Assembly (NCBI RefSeq): GCF_026805325.1 | Contig: NZ_JAPRAT010000016.1 | Coordinates: 1-64,000, forward strand | Origin: Natronobacillus azotifigens | GTDB taxonomy: Bacteria > Bacillota > Bacilli > Bacillales > Amphibacillaceae | Direction: 5' to 3' | DNA: 64,000 bases | Part shown: positions 32,540 to 41,819 of the stretch, piece by piece | How the letters are laid out: each line of letters opens with the position of its first letter | Position numbering within the stretch: position 1 is the stretch's first letter | Position numbers and translations under genes: made by a program | The notes under the pieces: model-generated | Database searches by the model: none | What the model was told of the DNA's origin: nothing | The model's input: the letters and a program-made list of their open reading frames with translations, nothing else

Positions 32540-32699
32540 TTTAAATTTCGTTTCTTCAAGCTTTTAATACATAGTAAGATAACTTTTTTTGGATAATTTA
32601 GTTAAGTTTATTATATCAAACAAATTGAAATTCACAATAAAAACCATGGTGTACGCTTCCGTTGGCCAAATAATCACGAACTGTTATTATTGTTCTATT

Positions 32700-33245
32700 T
32701 CCATAAACTGTGCATTATGAACTTTAATTGCAACCTCCTCCGGAGTCGCTCCGGAAATGAAGGGCCTACGCTTTCCGCAGGCACGGCCTCAACTAACTCG
32801 AAAGCAAAAAGCGTGCTTTCGAGTGGATTTTCGGCTCGCGCTGGGGCTGCGATTACTCGCCCCATCGAAGTGATTTGTTCCTGCAGGAGTCTTGCCCCTT
32901 CATTTCCTACGCTCAGTGCTAAGCAAAAAACAAGTGTTCAAATTGTTGATAATTGGATAATTTGATTAAAAAAAGATCTAATTAGAAGGTTTTATAGGTT
33001 AACTTTCTTCGATTATCTAAAGAAATATTTCTTGATTTCACACAGAATTATTACTGTTTTAGCAAAGTCAGAAAAGGGGTGACACTCCAGTGGGATTAGC
33101 GGGAGTCGAAGATCCACTTGGTAAAGGGTTTTTCTTTACCAAGTTAGCTGAGAACCCGCCCACGGAAAGGGAGCCCATTTTCTGACGTAGCGGGTAAGGC
33201 CCACTTGCTTAATGCATAGTTAGTGTCAGATGTGTAAGTTTTTAT
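32700..33245. repeat. Composite inverted-repeat element, copy A
   Basis: Two palindromic sub-elements face away from each other. The left one has a 10-bp stem, ACTCGAAAGC (32796-32805) with GCTTTCGAGT (32815-32824). The right one has an 11-bp stem, ACTTGGTAAAG (33116-33126) with CTTTACCAAGT (33134-33144). The right unit reads GACACTCCAGTGGGA, GATCCACTT, AAGTTAGCTGA. Outer flanks (TGTGCATTA on the left, CGTAGCG and TTAGTGTCA on the right) recur at 54661-55150. Similar palindromes are, to my memory, common in Bacillaceae intergenic DNA. Confidence 0.7.
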
Positions 33246-33325
33246 ACAAATGAATTGTCCGTGTCATGGATAAAGAACAACAAACGTCTCAAAGTAAATA
33301 ATAACTAAGCATGTACTAACAATCT

Positions 33326-33364
33326 AAAAAAGCCGTGGGCTATGAATTTGGCTCACGACTTCTT
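33326..33364 (-). terminator. Intrinsic terminator of rqcH
   Basis: On the minus strand AAGTCGTGAGCC pairs with GGCTCACGACTT-like complement AGCCCACGGCTT (G-U pairs tolerated), followed by a T run. It lies 13 bases after the rqcH stop. Confidence 0.75.
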
Positions 33365-33377
33365 AAGTTGTTTCGTA

Positions 33378-35108
33378 TCATTTATTTTCCTTACTCAGCG
33401 GATCTTCTTTTAATGTTTCTAAAAAGCTCCGATCAGGTGTTACGAATACTGTTTTTTGTTGATCATAAGTTACATACCCAGGTTTTGCTCCGTTCGGTTT
33501 TTTTACATGACGTACTTCAGTATAGTCAACAGGAACCGAGGAAGAAGTACTTGCTTTACTAAACAATGCTGCAAGTTGTGCCGCTTCTGCCAAAGTATCT
33601 TCACTAGGATTGGCAGACCGGATAATGACGTGTGAACCAGGAATATCTTTCGTGTGTAACCAAATATCGTTTTTCGCAGCAAGACGATTTGTTAAATATT
33701 CATTTTGTTTGTTATTACGTCCTACTAAAATAGGTGTTCCGTCTGAACCATAATAAGTTTCTGGGTTTGGCTTTACTTGTTTCTTTTGCTTCTTTTGCTG
33801 TTTTCCTTTTGTTTTTAAGTATCCTTGTTCGCGTAATTCTTGTCTAATTTCTTCAATATCCTCTTCACGTGCTGTCTCCACTTGTTGAATGATGTCTGTT
33901 AAGTAACAAATTTCCGAATGCGCTTTTTCTATTTCAATTGCTAGTTTTGCTTTCGATGTTTTTAATTTTTGGTACGTTTTGAAATAGCTTTGGGCATTTT
34001 CACTCGGCGTTTTATTTGGATTCAGTTCGATTTTCATTGTTTTTTGGTCTGGATCATAATAATCAATCACTTCGACAGAGGAGTCCCCTTGGTTAACTAA
34101 ATGAAGATGAGCAGTTAATAATTCCCCTTTTCGTTGGTAGTTATCTGCTCGATCTGCTTTCTTAATCGTTTGTTGTTGTTTCTTGATTTTTCGATTGTTT
34201 TTTTCAAGTTCATTTTTCAATAACCGGGCTAAGTCACCAGCTTGTTGTTTGACCCGGTCACGTTCTGCTTTTCCTGAATAAAAAGCATCCAGCATAATAC
34301 TAACAGTGTCAAAAGTTTTACTGGCTTGTGTATACTGTTGTAATTCGAGCACATAAAAATCTTCTTTATTTCCCATATAAATGATAGGAGTGTATTGATG
34401 ATTTTTTATCTGATTCATTACATCGGTGAATACATCACCGTAAGCAGAGATAGAATCGCTGTCAACACGGTGAATAATTTCATTAGCCAATAAAGGGGAC
34501 ATACCCATCAAGTTATTGACGAGTTGTTGCGCTAGGTTCTCTGCACTTGGATCAAGTAATTGTTCCAATTCTTCTTTGTTTAAAGTAATTGGATTTTGTT
34601 TGTTTTGATTAGGCGGGTATACGTAATCTTGGCCTGGTAAAATGGTGCGGTGTCGATTTTGATTTGGTGAAACATGTTTAATACTGTCTAGGATATGGCC
34701 CTTCTCTTGATCTAGAAGTAAAATATTACTATGTTTACCCATCAATTCTATCCGCAATGTTTTTCGAATTTCGTCACCAATTTCATTTTTCCCGCGAATT
34801 GAAAAAGAGATGATTCGCTCATTCTCATATTGTTCTATGGACTCGATAAAACTACCAACCAGATGTTTTCGTAATAACATACAAAACATTGGTGGTTCGG
34901 TAGGGTTATGGTAGCTATCTTTCGTTATATGTACACGCGCATAACTTGGATGAGCAGATAACAGTAATGACTTATTCTTCCCATGCGCTCGAATGGTTAA
35001 CACTAACTCCGTTTTTGTTGGTTGATAGATCTTAAGAATGCGTCCTGTTCTCAATTCGTCGATCATTTCTTTGGTTATTGCTCTTGTAACAACACCATCA
35101 AATCCCAT
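33378..35108 (-). CDS. rqcH: Ribosome quality control factor RqcH (YloA/FbpA, NFACT family)
   Basis: A 576-residue NFACT protein that binds stalled 50S subunits and adds alanine tails to nascent chains; older names are YloA and fibronectin-binding protein A. NFACT-N begins MGFDGVVTRAI. A helix-hairpin-helix/coiled-coil middle spans about 280-430. The NFACT-R domain carries TYYGSDGTPILVGRNNKQNE and DIWLHTKDIPGSHVIIRS. ATG 35108 follows GAGGTGAT; the longer in-frame extension upstream is not family-like. It is divergent from yloB. YlmH, encoded at 12045, is a partner in the same pathway. Confidence 0.95.
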   Translation of the reverse strand: MGFDGVVTRAITKEMIDELRTGRILKIYQPTKTELVLTIRAHGKNKSLLLSAHPSYARVHITKDSYHNPTEPPMFCMLLRKHLVGSFIESIEQYENERIISFSIRGKNEIGDEIRKTLRIELMGKHSNILLLDQEKGHILDSIKHVSPNQNRHRTILPGQDYVYPPNQNKQNPITLNKEELEQLLDPSAENLAQQLVNNLMGMSPLLANEIIHRVDSDSISAYGDVFTDVMNQIKNHQYTPIIYMGNKEDFYVLELQQYTQASKTFDTVSIMLDAFYSGKAERDRVKQQAGDLARLLKNELEKNNRKIKKQQQTIKKADRADNYQRKGELLTAHLHLVNQGDSSVEVIDYYDPDQKTMKIELNPNKTPSENAQSYFKTYQKLKTSKAKLAIEIEKAHSEICYLTDIIQQVETAREEDIEEIRQELREQGYLKTKGKQQKKQKKQVKPNPETYYGSDGTPILVGRNNKQNEYLTNRLAAKNDIWLHTKDIPGSHVIIRSANPSEDTLAEAAQLAALFSKASTSSSVPVDYTEVRHVKKPNGAKPGYVTYDQQKTVFVTPDRSFLETLKEDPLSKENK

Positions 35109-35129
35109 AATTATCACCTCATTCTCCTC

Positions 35130-35158
35130 ATTATAGCATGTTTTAAATGGTACATGCA
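35130..35158 (-). promoter_or_regulatory. Candidate rqcH promoter
   Basis: On the minus strand a perfect TATAAT (35130-35135) lies 21 bases before the start codon. The -35 position (TGCATG) is poor at 17-base spacing. Confidence 0.35.
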
Positions 35159-35198
35159 TATTTATCATTACAAGTGAAAGTGGATGGAGGGATGTAGT

Positions 35199-37877
35199 GT
35201 GAAATGGTATCAAATGAGTTCAGACCAGGTTTGTAAGAAATTAGCGGTTGATCAGAATAGCGGTCTGAAACAAAAAGTTGCAGAAGAACGGTTGAAAAAA
35301 ACTGGACCCAATCAACTAGCGGAAAATGATAAACCTAGTTTATGGTTTCTTTTTATTAAACAGTTTCAAGATTTTATGGTAATCGTGCTATTAGCGGCAA
35401 CATTGTTAGCTGGTTTGCTCGGTGAGTATATCGATGCAATCGTCATTATTATTATTGTTTTTATTAATAGTTTGCTTGGTTTTTTTCAAGAACAGAAAGC
35501 GGAAAAATCGTTAGCGAAATTAAAGGCACTGTCTGCTCCGTTGGCTCATGTTCTTCGTGACAAGCAATGGGTTACAATCCCGTCTGAAGAAGTAGTTGTC
35601 GGAGATATATTAAAACTAACGAGTGGAGATCGTGTTGTTGCAGATATGCGAATCATTGAAGAGACAGGTATAGCAATCGAAGAATCTTCCTTAACAGGAG
35701 AATCAGTACCAATTAACAAGTCTTCTGAATCGATAAACCAAGATGATTTGGATTATCCAGATCAAATCAACATGGCGTTCATGGGAACATTAGTAACAAA
35801 TGGTCATGGCATAGGTATAGTAACTGCTACAGGAATGGAGACAATGGTTGGGCAGATTGCCGATTTGATTGTTCAGACACCATCGCAACAAACACCCCTA
35901 GAAAGAAGATTAGCGGGACTAGGAAAAGTGTTAGTTGTACTAGCCCTTTTACTTACCTCTTTTGTAGTTGTTTTGGGGGTATGGCAAGGAAACCCGATTT
36001 ATGAGATGTTTCTAGCTGGAGTATCATTAGCTGTTGCAGCCATACCAGAAGGGTTACCTGCAATTGTAACCGTAGCGTTGTCTTTGGGTGTTCAGCGTAT
36101 GATTAAAAAGAAAGCGATTGTACGGAAATTATCGGCTGTGGAAACATTGGGTAGTACTACCGTCATTTGCTCAGATAAAACAGGTACGATGACTGAGAAT
36201 AAGATGACAATTGAACAACTTTATTTATATAAACAGTCAATTGAAGTGACAGGTGGGCACCAATTAACCGGAGCATTTAAGTCGGCCAACAGAGAAATAG
36301 GTACGAGTTCAGTTCGTGATTTATTATTATATGGAATGGTATGTAGTCATGCTTCCATTGAGAGGACTAAATCAACTTTCCAAGTAGAGGGAGACCCAAC
36401 GGAGGCTGCTATCGTTGTTGCTGCACATAAAGCAAGTTTGTCTAAGCAAGATAAGGACAAGTTCAGAATTATCAAGGAATACCCGTTTGACTCCGATCGA
36501 AAAAGAATGACCGTAATTGTTGAAAACGAAAAAAGAGAACGCTTTGCAATAGTAAAAGGCGCACCAGATGTACTTTTGCCAAGAGTTACTACAGTAATGG
36601 ATAAACAAAGAAAAGTGACTTTAGGAACAAAAGAACAAAAGGAAATTGAGGGAAAAGTGTATCAGATGGCAGAACAAGCACTGCGAACGATTGCTATTTG
36701 TGTGAAGCCGCTCAAGCAAGGGCAAGACGATAGTAGTTTGTCTGTTGAAAATCAGTTAACCTTCATTGGTCTGATCGGCATGATTGATCCACCGAGAAAA
36801 GAAGTAAAAAAAGCGATTAAATCCTGTAAAAATGCAGGGATCAAAACAGTGATGATTACAGGTGACCACGCCGTTACAGCAAAAGCAATCGCGAAACAGT
36901 TGAATCTAATTCCATCACATGGGAAGATTCTTACTGGGCACGATTTGAATAATATGCCCGATAGAGAACTTCAAGAGCAAGTGGACGACACATATGTATT
37001 CGCTCGGGTAACCCCTGCACATAAGTTGAAAATTGTTCAAGCATTACAAGACAATGGACATATTGTTGCGATGACAGGTGATGGTGTGAACGATGCGCCA
37101 GCGTTAAAAGCTAGTGATATTGGTATAAGTATGGGTCAATCGGGAACGGATGTAGCGAAAGAAGCCTCTGCATTGGTTCTATTGGATGATAATTTTACCA
37201 CGATACAATCGGCGATTGAAGAAGGAAGAAATATTTATGAAAATATCCGAAAGTTTATTCGTTATTTGTTGGCATCGAATGTGGGAGAAATACTTGTGAT
37301 GTTATTTGCAATGTTATTTGCTTTTCCGTTACCTTTAATACCTGTGCAAATTCTTTGGGTTAATTTAGTTACCGATGGTCTACCCGCATTAGCGTTAGGT
37401 TTAGACCAACCAGAAGGAGATTTGATGAATAGGCCTCCAAGACCGGTTAAAGAAGGTGTTTTTGCGAGAGGGTTAGGTTTTAAAATCATTTCTCGAGGGT
37501 TACTAATCGGGATTGTAACTTTTATTGCTTTTGCATCTGCATACCAAAACGGGCAACATCACTTGGAATATGCTCGTACGATCGCATTTATGACCTTGGT
37601 GGTCGCACAGTTAATCCATGTGTTTGATTGTCGAAGTGAGCATTCCGTATTCGCACGTAATCCATTTCAAAATATGTATTTAATCGGTGCGGTTATCTCT
37701 TCTTTAGCACTGTTAATACCGATCATATATTTTGAACCATTACAAACTATTTTTTCAACAGTACCTTTAAGAACGAACGATTGGATCGGAATTGTTACCT
37801 TGAGTTTTATTCCCACTGTGTTATTTGGTTTTACAAAAAGCAAAGAAAAAGCGTATAATAAGAAAGATCGTGTATAG
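35199..37877 (+). CDS. yloB: Calcium-transporting P-type ATPase (type IIA, YloB)
   Basis: An 892-residue P-type ATPase that pumps Ca2+ across the membrane, SERCA-like. The phosphorylated aspartate is in VICSDKTGTMTENK. The actuator motif is SLTGESVPI. The transmembrane ion-site segment PEGLPAIVTVALSLG and the hinge TGDGVNDAPALK are complete. About ten membrane helices are predicted. GTG 35199 is preferred because GGAGGG at 35186-35191 is the ribosome site; the in-frame ATG at 35184 overlaps it. In B. subtilis the homologue is linked to spore calcium. Confidence 0.95.
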   Translation: MKWYQMSSDQVCKKLAVDQNSGLKQKVAEERLKKTGPNQLAENDKPSLWFLFIKQFQDFMVIVLLAATLLAGLLGEYIDAIVIIIIVFINSLLGFFQEQKAEKSLAKLKALSAPLAHVLRDKQWVTIPSEEVVVGDILKLTSGDRVVADMRIIEETGIAIEESSLTGESVPINKSSESINQDDLDYPDQINMAFMGTLVTNGHGIGIVTATGMETMVGQIADLIVQTPSQQTPLERRLAGLGKVLVVLALLLTSFVVVLGVWQGNPIYEMFLAGVSLAVAAIPEGLPAIVTVALSLGVQRMIKKKAIVRKLSAVETLGSTTVICSDKTGTMTENKMTIEQLYLYKQSIEVTGGHQLTGAFKSANREIGTSSVRDLLLYGMVCSHASIERTKSTFQVEGDPTEAAIVVAAHKASLSKQDKDKFRIIKEYPFDSDRKRMTVIVENEKRERFAIVKGAPDVLLPRVTTVMDKQRKVTLGTKEQKEIEGKVYQMAEQALRTIAICVKPLKQGQDDSSLSVENQLTFIGLIGMIDPPRKEVKKAIKSCKNAGIKTVMITGDHAVTAKAIAKQLNLIPSHGKILTGHDLNNMPDRELQEQVDDTYVFARVTPAHKLKIVQALQDNGHIVAMTGDGVNDAPALKASDIGISMGQSGTDVAKEASALVLLDDNFTTIQSAIEEGRNIYENIRKFIRYLLASNVGEILVMLFAMLFAFPLPLIPVQILWVNLVTDGLPALALGLDQPEGDLMNRPPRPVKEGVFARGLGFKIISRGLLIGIVTFIAFASAYQNGQHHLEYARTIAFMTLVVAQLIHVFDCRSEHSVFARNPFQNMYLIGAVISSLALLIPIIYFEPLQTIFSTVPLRTNDWIGIVTLSFIPTVLFGFTKSKEKAYNKKDRV

Positions 37878-37903
37878 AACGATTCACTTCTATACACTTT
37901 TTT
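37870..37903 (+). terminator. Intrinsic terminator overlapping the yloB stop
   Basis: GTGTATAGA (37870-37878) pairs with TCTATACAC (37889-37897), then six T. The yloB stop codon lies inside the 5' arm. Confidence 0.85.
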
Positions 37904-37951
37904 CTTTGATAAAATCAATAACAATATGAATAAAATTATGGATGTGATTTT

Positions 37952-38839
37952 ATGGCAAATAGTATGACGGGTTTTGGACAGCATACAGTCTATGTTGATC
38001 AAACGTCCATTTCTGTTGAAGTAAGAACAGTAAATCATCGTTTTTTTGACTTATCCTTAAAAATCCCTCGGTCATTTTATGTGTTAGAAGCTAAGGTGAA
38101 AAATATACTACAATCTTATTTTGGGCGCGGTAGGGTTGAGGTGTATGTAACAGTAGAAGGTCAGGGTTTGGTGGAACGAGTGGTAGATGTTGATTGGTTA
38201 TTGCTTGATCAATATATAAACCATATGACAGTGATAAAAGAGAAATATTTAGATAAACATGACTTATCGGTCGACATTCTTCCTAACTTAGAGGAAATAT
38301 TTATTGTTACAGAGGTAGAAAAACAAACAGATCAAATCAAGAAGGCATTCATCGATGCTGTCAACATAGCTTGTCAGCAAGCAGAACAAATGCGGCAAAC
38401 AGAAGGTTCTATGTTAATTGAGGATATTTTAAAGAGAATGAAGAATATCGATAAAATTACAAATCAACTACACGATCGGCGAGATACGGTTATCAAGGAT
38501 TATCACAAACGAATTTTGGATCGTTTAAGTAATTATACTGCAGAAATAAATCAAACAAGTGACCCTAGAATTTTTCAAGAAGTTGCTTTACTAGCGGAAA
38601 AAGGAGATATTTCTGAAGAAATAACTCGATTACATAGTCATGTTGAACAATTTATAGATACTGCTAATCAAGTAGCTCCTAAAGAGATTGGCAGGAAGCT
38701 TGAATTTATTCTACAAGAAATGTTGCGGGAGACTAATACAATTGGATCAAAAGCAAATGATCCGCAAATTAGCAATTGGGTAGTTGATTTGAAGACAGAA
38801 ATAGAAAAAATAAAAGAACAAATTCAAAATATTGAATAA
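37952..38839 (+). CDS. yloC: YicC/YloC family endoribonuclease
   Basis: A 295-residue YicC-family protein with an N-terminal YicC domain (MANSMTGFGQHTVYVDQ; EVRTVNHRFFDLSLKIPR) and the C-terminal DUF1732 domain (LEFILQEMLRETNTIGSKAND). The E. coli and B. subtilis proteins have been described as RNA endonucleases. Start ATG follows GATGTGAT. It heads the conserved series yloC-remA-gmk-rpoZ. Confidence 0.93.
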   Translation: MANSMTGFGQHTVYVDQTSISVEVRTVNHRFFDLSLKIPRSFYVLEAKVKNILQSYFGRGRVEVYVTVEGQGLVERVVDVDWLLLDQYINHMTVIKEKYLDKHDLSVDILPNLEEIFIVTEVEKQTDQIKKAFIDAVNIACQQAEQMRQTEGSMLIEDILKRMKNIDKITNQLHDRRDTVIKDYHKRILDRLSNYTAEINQTSDPRIFQEVALLAEKGDISEEITRLHSHVEQFIDTANQVAPKEIGRKLEFILQEMLRETNTIGSKANDPQISNWVVDLKTEIEKIKEQIQNIE

Positions 38840-38843
38840 CCAT

Positions 38844-38872
38844 TTTCAATCAAGGCTAGTTTATACTATAAT
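38844..38872 (+). promoter_or_regulatory. Candidate promoter for remA
   Basis: A perfect TATAAT at 38867-38872 lies 17 bases after a weak TTTCAA at 38844-38849. Confidence 0.35.
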
Positions 38873-38946
38873 AATATAGATAACAATGGATAAAAATAGT
38901 ATAGTATGTATACAACCTATTGTTGTATGAAGAGGGGGAAATAGAT

Positions 38947-39207
38947 ATGAGTTTACGTTTAATAAATATTGGTTTTGGTAATGTTGTTTCTGCTAATCGA
39001 ATAATTACTATCGTTTCGCCAGAATCAGCGCCAATTAAAAGAATTATTACGGTTGCAAGAGAAAATAATAAATTAGTAGATGCAACTTACGGAAGAAGAA
39101 CGAGAGCAGTTATTGTGACAGATAGTGATCATGTTATTTTATCAGCCGTACAACCAGAAACGGTTGGGCAACGCGTATTAAGTCATGAAGAAGAGCTTGA
39201 CGAATAA
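38947..39207 (+). CDS. remA: Extracellular matrix regulator RemA
   Basis: An 86-residue DUF370 DNA-binding protein that activates biofilm matrix and osmoprotection genes in B. subtilis. [20 protein letters not shown] and [20 protein letters not shown] are hallmark segments. ATG 38947 follows GAGGGGG; an upstream in-frame ATG lacks such a site. A perfect 7-bp inverted repeat (ATACAAC/GTTGTAT, 38910-38928) lies immediately before the ribosome site. Confidence 0.95.
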   Translation: MSLRLINIGFGNVVSANRIITIVSPESAPIKRIITVARENNKLVDATYGRRTRAVIVTDSDHVILSAVQPETVGQRVLSHEEELDE

Positions 39208-39261
39208 AACGAACAAAGCGTAACGCTTAACGATAAATTAAGGTACAGGGGGATCAATGTT

Positions 39262-39879
39262 TTGATCGAAGAAAAAGGTATTTTATTTGTATTATCAGGA
39301 CCGTCTGGTGTTGGTAAAGGAACAGTGAGAAAAGCACTATTTGAAAAAGATACAGCATTACAGTATTCCATATCTATGACAACTAGAGCAATGAGAGAAG
39401 GAGAAGAAGAAGGGGTGGACTACTTCTATCGTTCGAAAGAAGACTTCGAAAAAATGATTGAAGATAACCAGTTGCTCGAACACGCACAATATGTTGGCAA
39501 TTACTACGGCACCCCACGTACGTATGTAGAAGAAACACTGGATAAGGGTAATGACGTGTTTCTCGAAATAGAGGTTCAAGGCGCGTTACAAGTGAAGAAA
39601 AACTTTCCTGAAGGTGTCTTTATTTTCTTATCACCACCTAGCTTAGAGGAACTAAAAAATCGCATTGTTAGTCGTGGCACTGAAACAGAAACTTTAGTGA
39701 TGAATAGATTAAAAGCTGCTAAAGACGAGATTGAATTGATGGATAACTACGATTATGTTGTTGTTAATGATCAAGTTGACCGTGCTGTAGAGAAAGTTCA
39801 AGCGATCGTAAAAAGCGAGCATTGTAAAAAAGAACGTGTTGCAAGTCAATACAAAAAACTGTTGGAGGTGAGTAATTAA
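39262..39879 (+). CDS. gmk: Guanylate kinase
   Basis: A 205-residue enzyme that converts GMP to GDP with ATP. The P-loop is [29 protein letters not shown] and the GMP-binding tyrosines are typical. The start must be TTG 39262: the nearby ATG at 39257 runs into a stop. AGGGGGG lies about nine bases upstream. It precedes rpoZ by two bases. Confidence 0.97.
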   Translation: MIEEKGILFVLSGPSGVGKGTVRKALFEKDTALQYSISMTTRAMREGEEEGVDYFYRSKEDFEKMIEDNQLLEHAQYVGNYYGTPRTYVEETLDKGNDVFLEIEVQGALQVKKNFPEGVFIFLSPPSLEELKNRIVSRGTETETLVMNRLKAAKDEIELMDNYDYVVVNDQVDRAVEKVQAIVKSEHCKKERVASQYKKLLEVSN

Positions 39880-39881
39880 TC

Positions 39882-40094
39882 ATGTTAGAGCCATCTATCG
39901 ATCAATTACAAACAAAAATTAATTCAAAATATACTTTAGTAACATTATCTGCTCGTCGTGCGAGACAAATTCAAGATAAAAAAATATTACAATTAGAGCA
40001 TCCAAAGTCAGCAAAAAACGTTGGTATTGCTTTAGAAGAAATTCAAGCAGAAAAATTAACGTATATCGCGACTGATGTAAAAGAAAGACAGTAA
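39882..40094 (+). CDS. rpoZ: DNA-directed RNA polymerase omega subunit
   Basis: A 70-residue omega subunit that helps RNA polymerase assembly. MLEPSIDQLQTKINSKYTLV, then SARRARQIQ and KSAKNVGIALEEI, are family segments. GGAGGTG lies within the gmk end. A hairpin with a short T-rich tail follows. Confidence 0.95.
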   Translation: MLEPSIDQLQTKINSKYTLVTLSARRARQIQDKKILQLEHPKSAKNVGIALEEIQAEKLTYIATDVKERQ

Positions 40095-40116
40095 CACAAG
40101 TCGCACGTTTGGTGAT

Positions 40117-40148
40117 CCCTCGTTTGCAACGGTGCAGACGAGGGTTTC
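40117..40148 (+). terminator. Probable terminator after rpoZ
   Basis: CCCTCGT (40117-40123) pairs with ACGAGGG (40138-40144), followed by TTTCTCT, a weak T tract. Confidence 0.55.
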
Positions 40149-40274
40149 TCTATATCCTTCATGAAACTATTGAGATTCTTTCACATCGACGGAAGAAGAT
40201 CCTTTTTCTTAAACACTTGCACAAATATTATTGTAGCTCAATAGACACAAACAGCGTGGTGATTTATATTTTTC

Positions 40275-40480
40275 ACTTTAATGATGTTCACGCGAAGGTA
40301 GAGGATTAAAAGAACTGTAACTTCTTTAAGGCGGGTTTTTCCCCTAGGTTGAGGGCAGGAGATAACGCTAATTTCGTCAAGATGCCCAATTTTGCCTAGG
40401 TTCAGGGCGAAAAAATGCTACAAACCTCATAGGAACGCTCACTTAGAATCGCTACCTCACAGTTTATGGATATTATGGAC
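40275..40480 (+). repeat. 52-bp-module dispersed element, copy 3 (two modules)
   Basis: CTAGGTT occurs at 40344 and 40396, exactly 52 bases apart. The left flank (TTAATGATGTTCACGCGAAG, then AACTGTAACTTCTTTAAGG and CGGGTTTTTCCCCTAGGTT) is nearly identical to the reverse complement of 17400-17488. The right end CCTCACAGTTTATGGATAT matches the reverse of 16820-16836. The remaining gene-free sequence 40149-40274 and 40481-40600 shows nothing else. Confidence 0.78.
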
Positions 40481-40613
40481 TAAGGAATTTTTTGTATTAG
40501 ATTGGAATGGTTTAAATAGGTCAATAAGGTTATCTATATTCAACGTATTTTTTACATAACTAAATGTTGTGAAGATTTGTAAGAATACAACCAGTAGAGA
40601 GAGGAGAATGATT

Positions 40614-41819
40614 ATGTTAGCTGGAAAACGTATTGTATTAGGTGTAACTGGAGGAATTGCTGCCTACAAAGCGATTGCATTGACAAGTAAGTTAGTGCAA
40701 AAGGGTGCAGAGGTAAAAGTCATTATGACGGAAAGTGCGAAAAAGTTTGTTACTCCATTATCATTTCAAGCAATCTCGAGAAATGCTGTCTATGAGGATA
40801 CATTTGATGAGAAAGACGATAAAAGAATCGCACATATTGATTTAGCAGACTGGGCAGACTTCTTTATTCTTGCGCCAGCGACTGCAAATATAATTGGAAA
40901 AATAGCAAACGGAATTGCAGATGACATGTTATCAACCACATTGATGGCTACACAAGCAGATGTGTATCTTGCACCTGCTATGAATGTACATATGTATCAG
41001 CACCCTGCCGTCCAAAAGAACCTTAACACTTTAGCTAGCTGGGGTTTCTTATTTATTGAACCAGGCGAAGGGTACTTAGCGTGCGGTTACGTTGGCAAAG
41101 GGAGACTTGAAGAGCCAGAGACCATCATTTCTACACTAGAATCATCTCTTTCAAAAAAACAAATGCTAAAAGGAAAAAGAATATTAATCTCTGCAGGTCC
41201 AACACAGGAAAAAATAGATCCAGTTCGATATTTTACGAATCACTCTTCAGGCAAAATGGGCTATGCAATCGCAGAAGTGGCTGCACAACTAGGTGCTCAA
41301 GTTACCTTAGTTAGTGGTCCTGTATCGTTAGAAACACCACCCAATGTGAATCGAATCGATGTAACAACAGCAGCAGAGATGTATCAAGTCATTAATAGTC
41401 ACTTTGAAGACAGTGAGATTATCATAAAGGCTGCGGCTGTTGCAGACTATCGACCAAAGCAAACCGTTGATCAGAAAATGAAAAAGAAAGATGGAGAGCT
41501 GTCCATTACATTGGAACGAACAAACGATATCCTTCAAAGCTTAGGTGATCATAAGACAAATCAATATTTGGTTGGTTTCGCGGCTGAAACACACGATGTT
41601 CTTGAGTTTGGTACAGAAAAATTAAAGAAGAAAAATTTAGATGCTATTGTGATAAACGACCTAACGAAGCCGGGGGCAGGTTTTGGAGTGGATACAAATG
41701 AAGTAACCCTTCTTACACGTACAGAGAAGAAATTCACTTTTCCCGTTGCTTCCAAAAAACAGATTGCACAACAGATTTTAAATGAAGTTGCAATAGATTT
41801 AGGAGAACAGGGAAAGTGA
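40614..41819 (+). CDS. coaBC: Bifunctional phosphopantothenoylcysteine decarboxylase/synthetase
   Basis: A 401-residue coenzyme A enzyme. The N-terminal CoaC flavoprotein (GVTGGIAAYKA; APAMNVHMYQHPAVQ; the lid cysteine in YLACGYVGKGRL) decarboxylates. The C-terminal CoaB domain (ISAGPTQEKIDPVRYFTNHS) joins cysteine to phosphopantothenate. ATG 40614 is seven bases after GGAG; an ATG at 40608 abuts the site. It overlaps priA by four bases. Confidence 0.96.
   Translation: MLAGKRIVLGVTGGIAAYKAIALTSKLVQKGAEVKVIMTESAKKFVTPLSFQAISRNAVYEDTFDEKDDKRIAHIDLADWADFFILAPATANIIGKIANGIADDMLSTTLMATQADVYLAPAMNVHMYQHPAVQKNLNTLASWGFLFIEPGEGYLACGYVGKGRLEEPETIISTLESSLSKKQMLKGKRILISAGPTQEKIDPVRYFTNHSSGKMGYAIAEVAAQLGAQVTLVSGPVSLETPPNVNRIDVTTAAEMYQVINSHFEDSEIIIKAAAVADYRPKQTVDQKMKKKDGELSITLERTNDILQSLGDHKTNQYLVGFAAETHDVLEFGTEKLKKKNLDAIVINDLTKPGAGFGVDTNEVTLLTRTEKKFTFPVASKKQIAQQILNEVAIDLGEQGK

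Noticed and set aside
32690..32965. 91-residue open frame on the + strand
   Set aside because: It lies inside the left palindrome of composite repeat copy A and has a biased, protein-unlike composition.
37667..38038. 123-residue open frame antisense to the end of yloB and start of yloC
   Set aside because: It crosses the yloB terminator and two strongly supported coding regions.
40109..40309. 66-residue open frame after rpoZ
   Set aside because: It begins in the rpoZ terminator hairpin and runs into repeat copy 3; no ribosome site.
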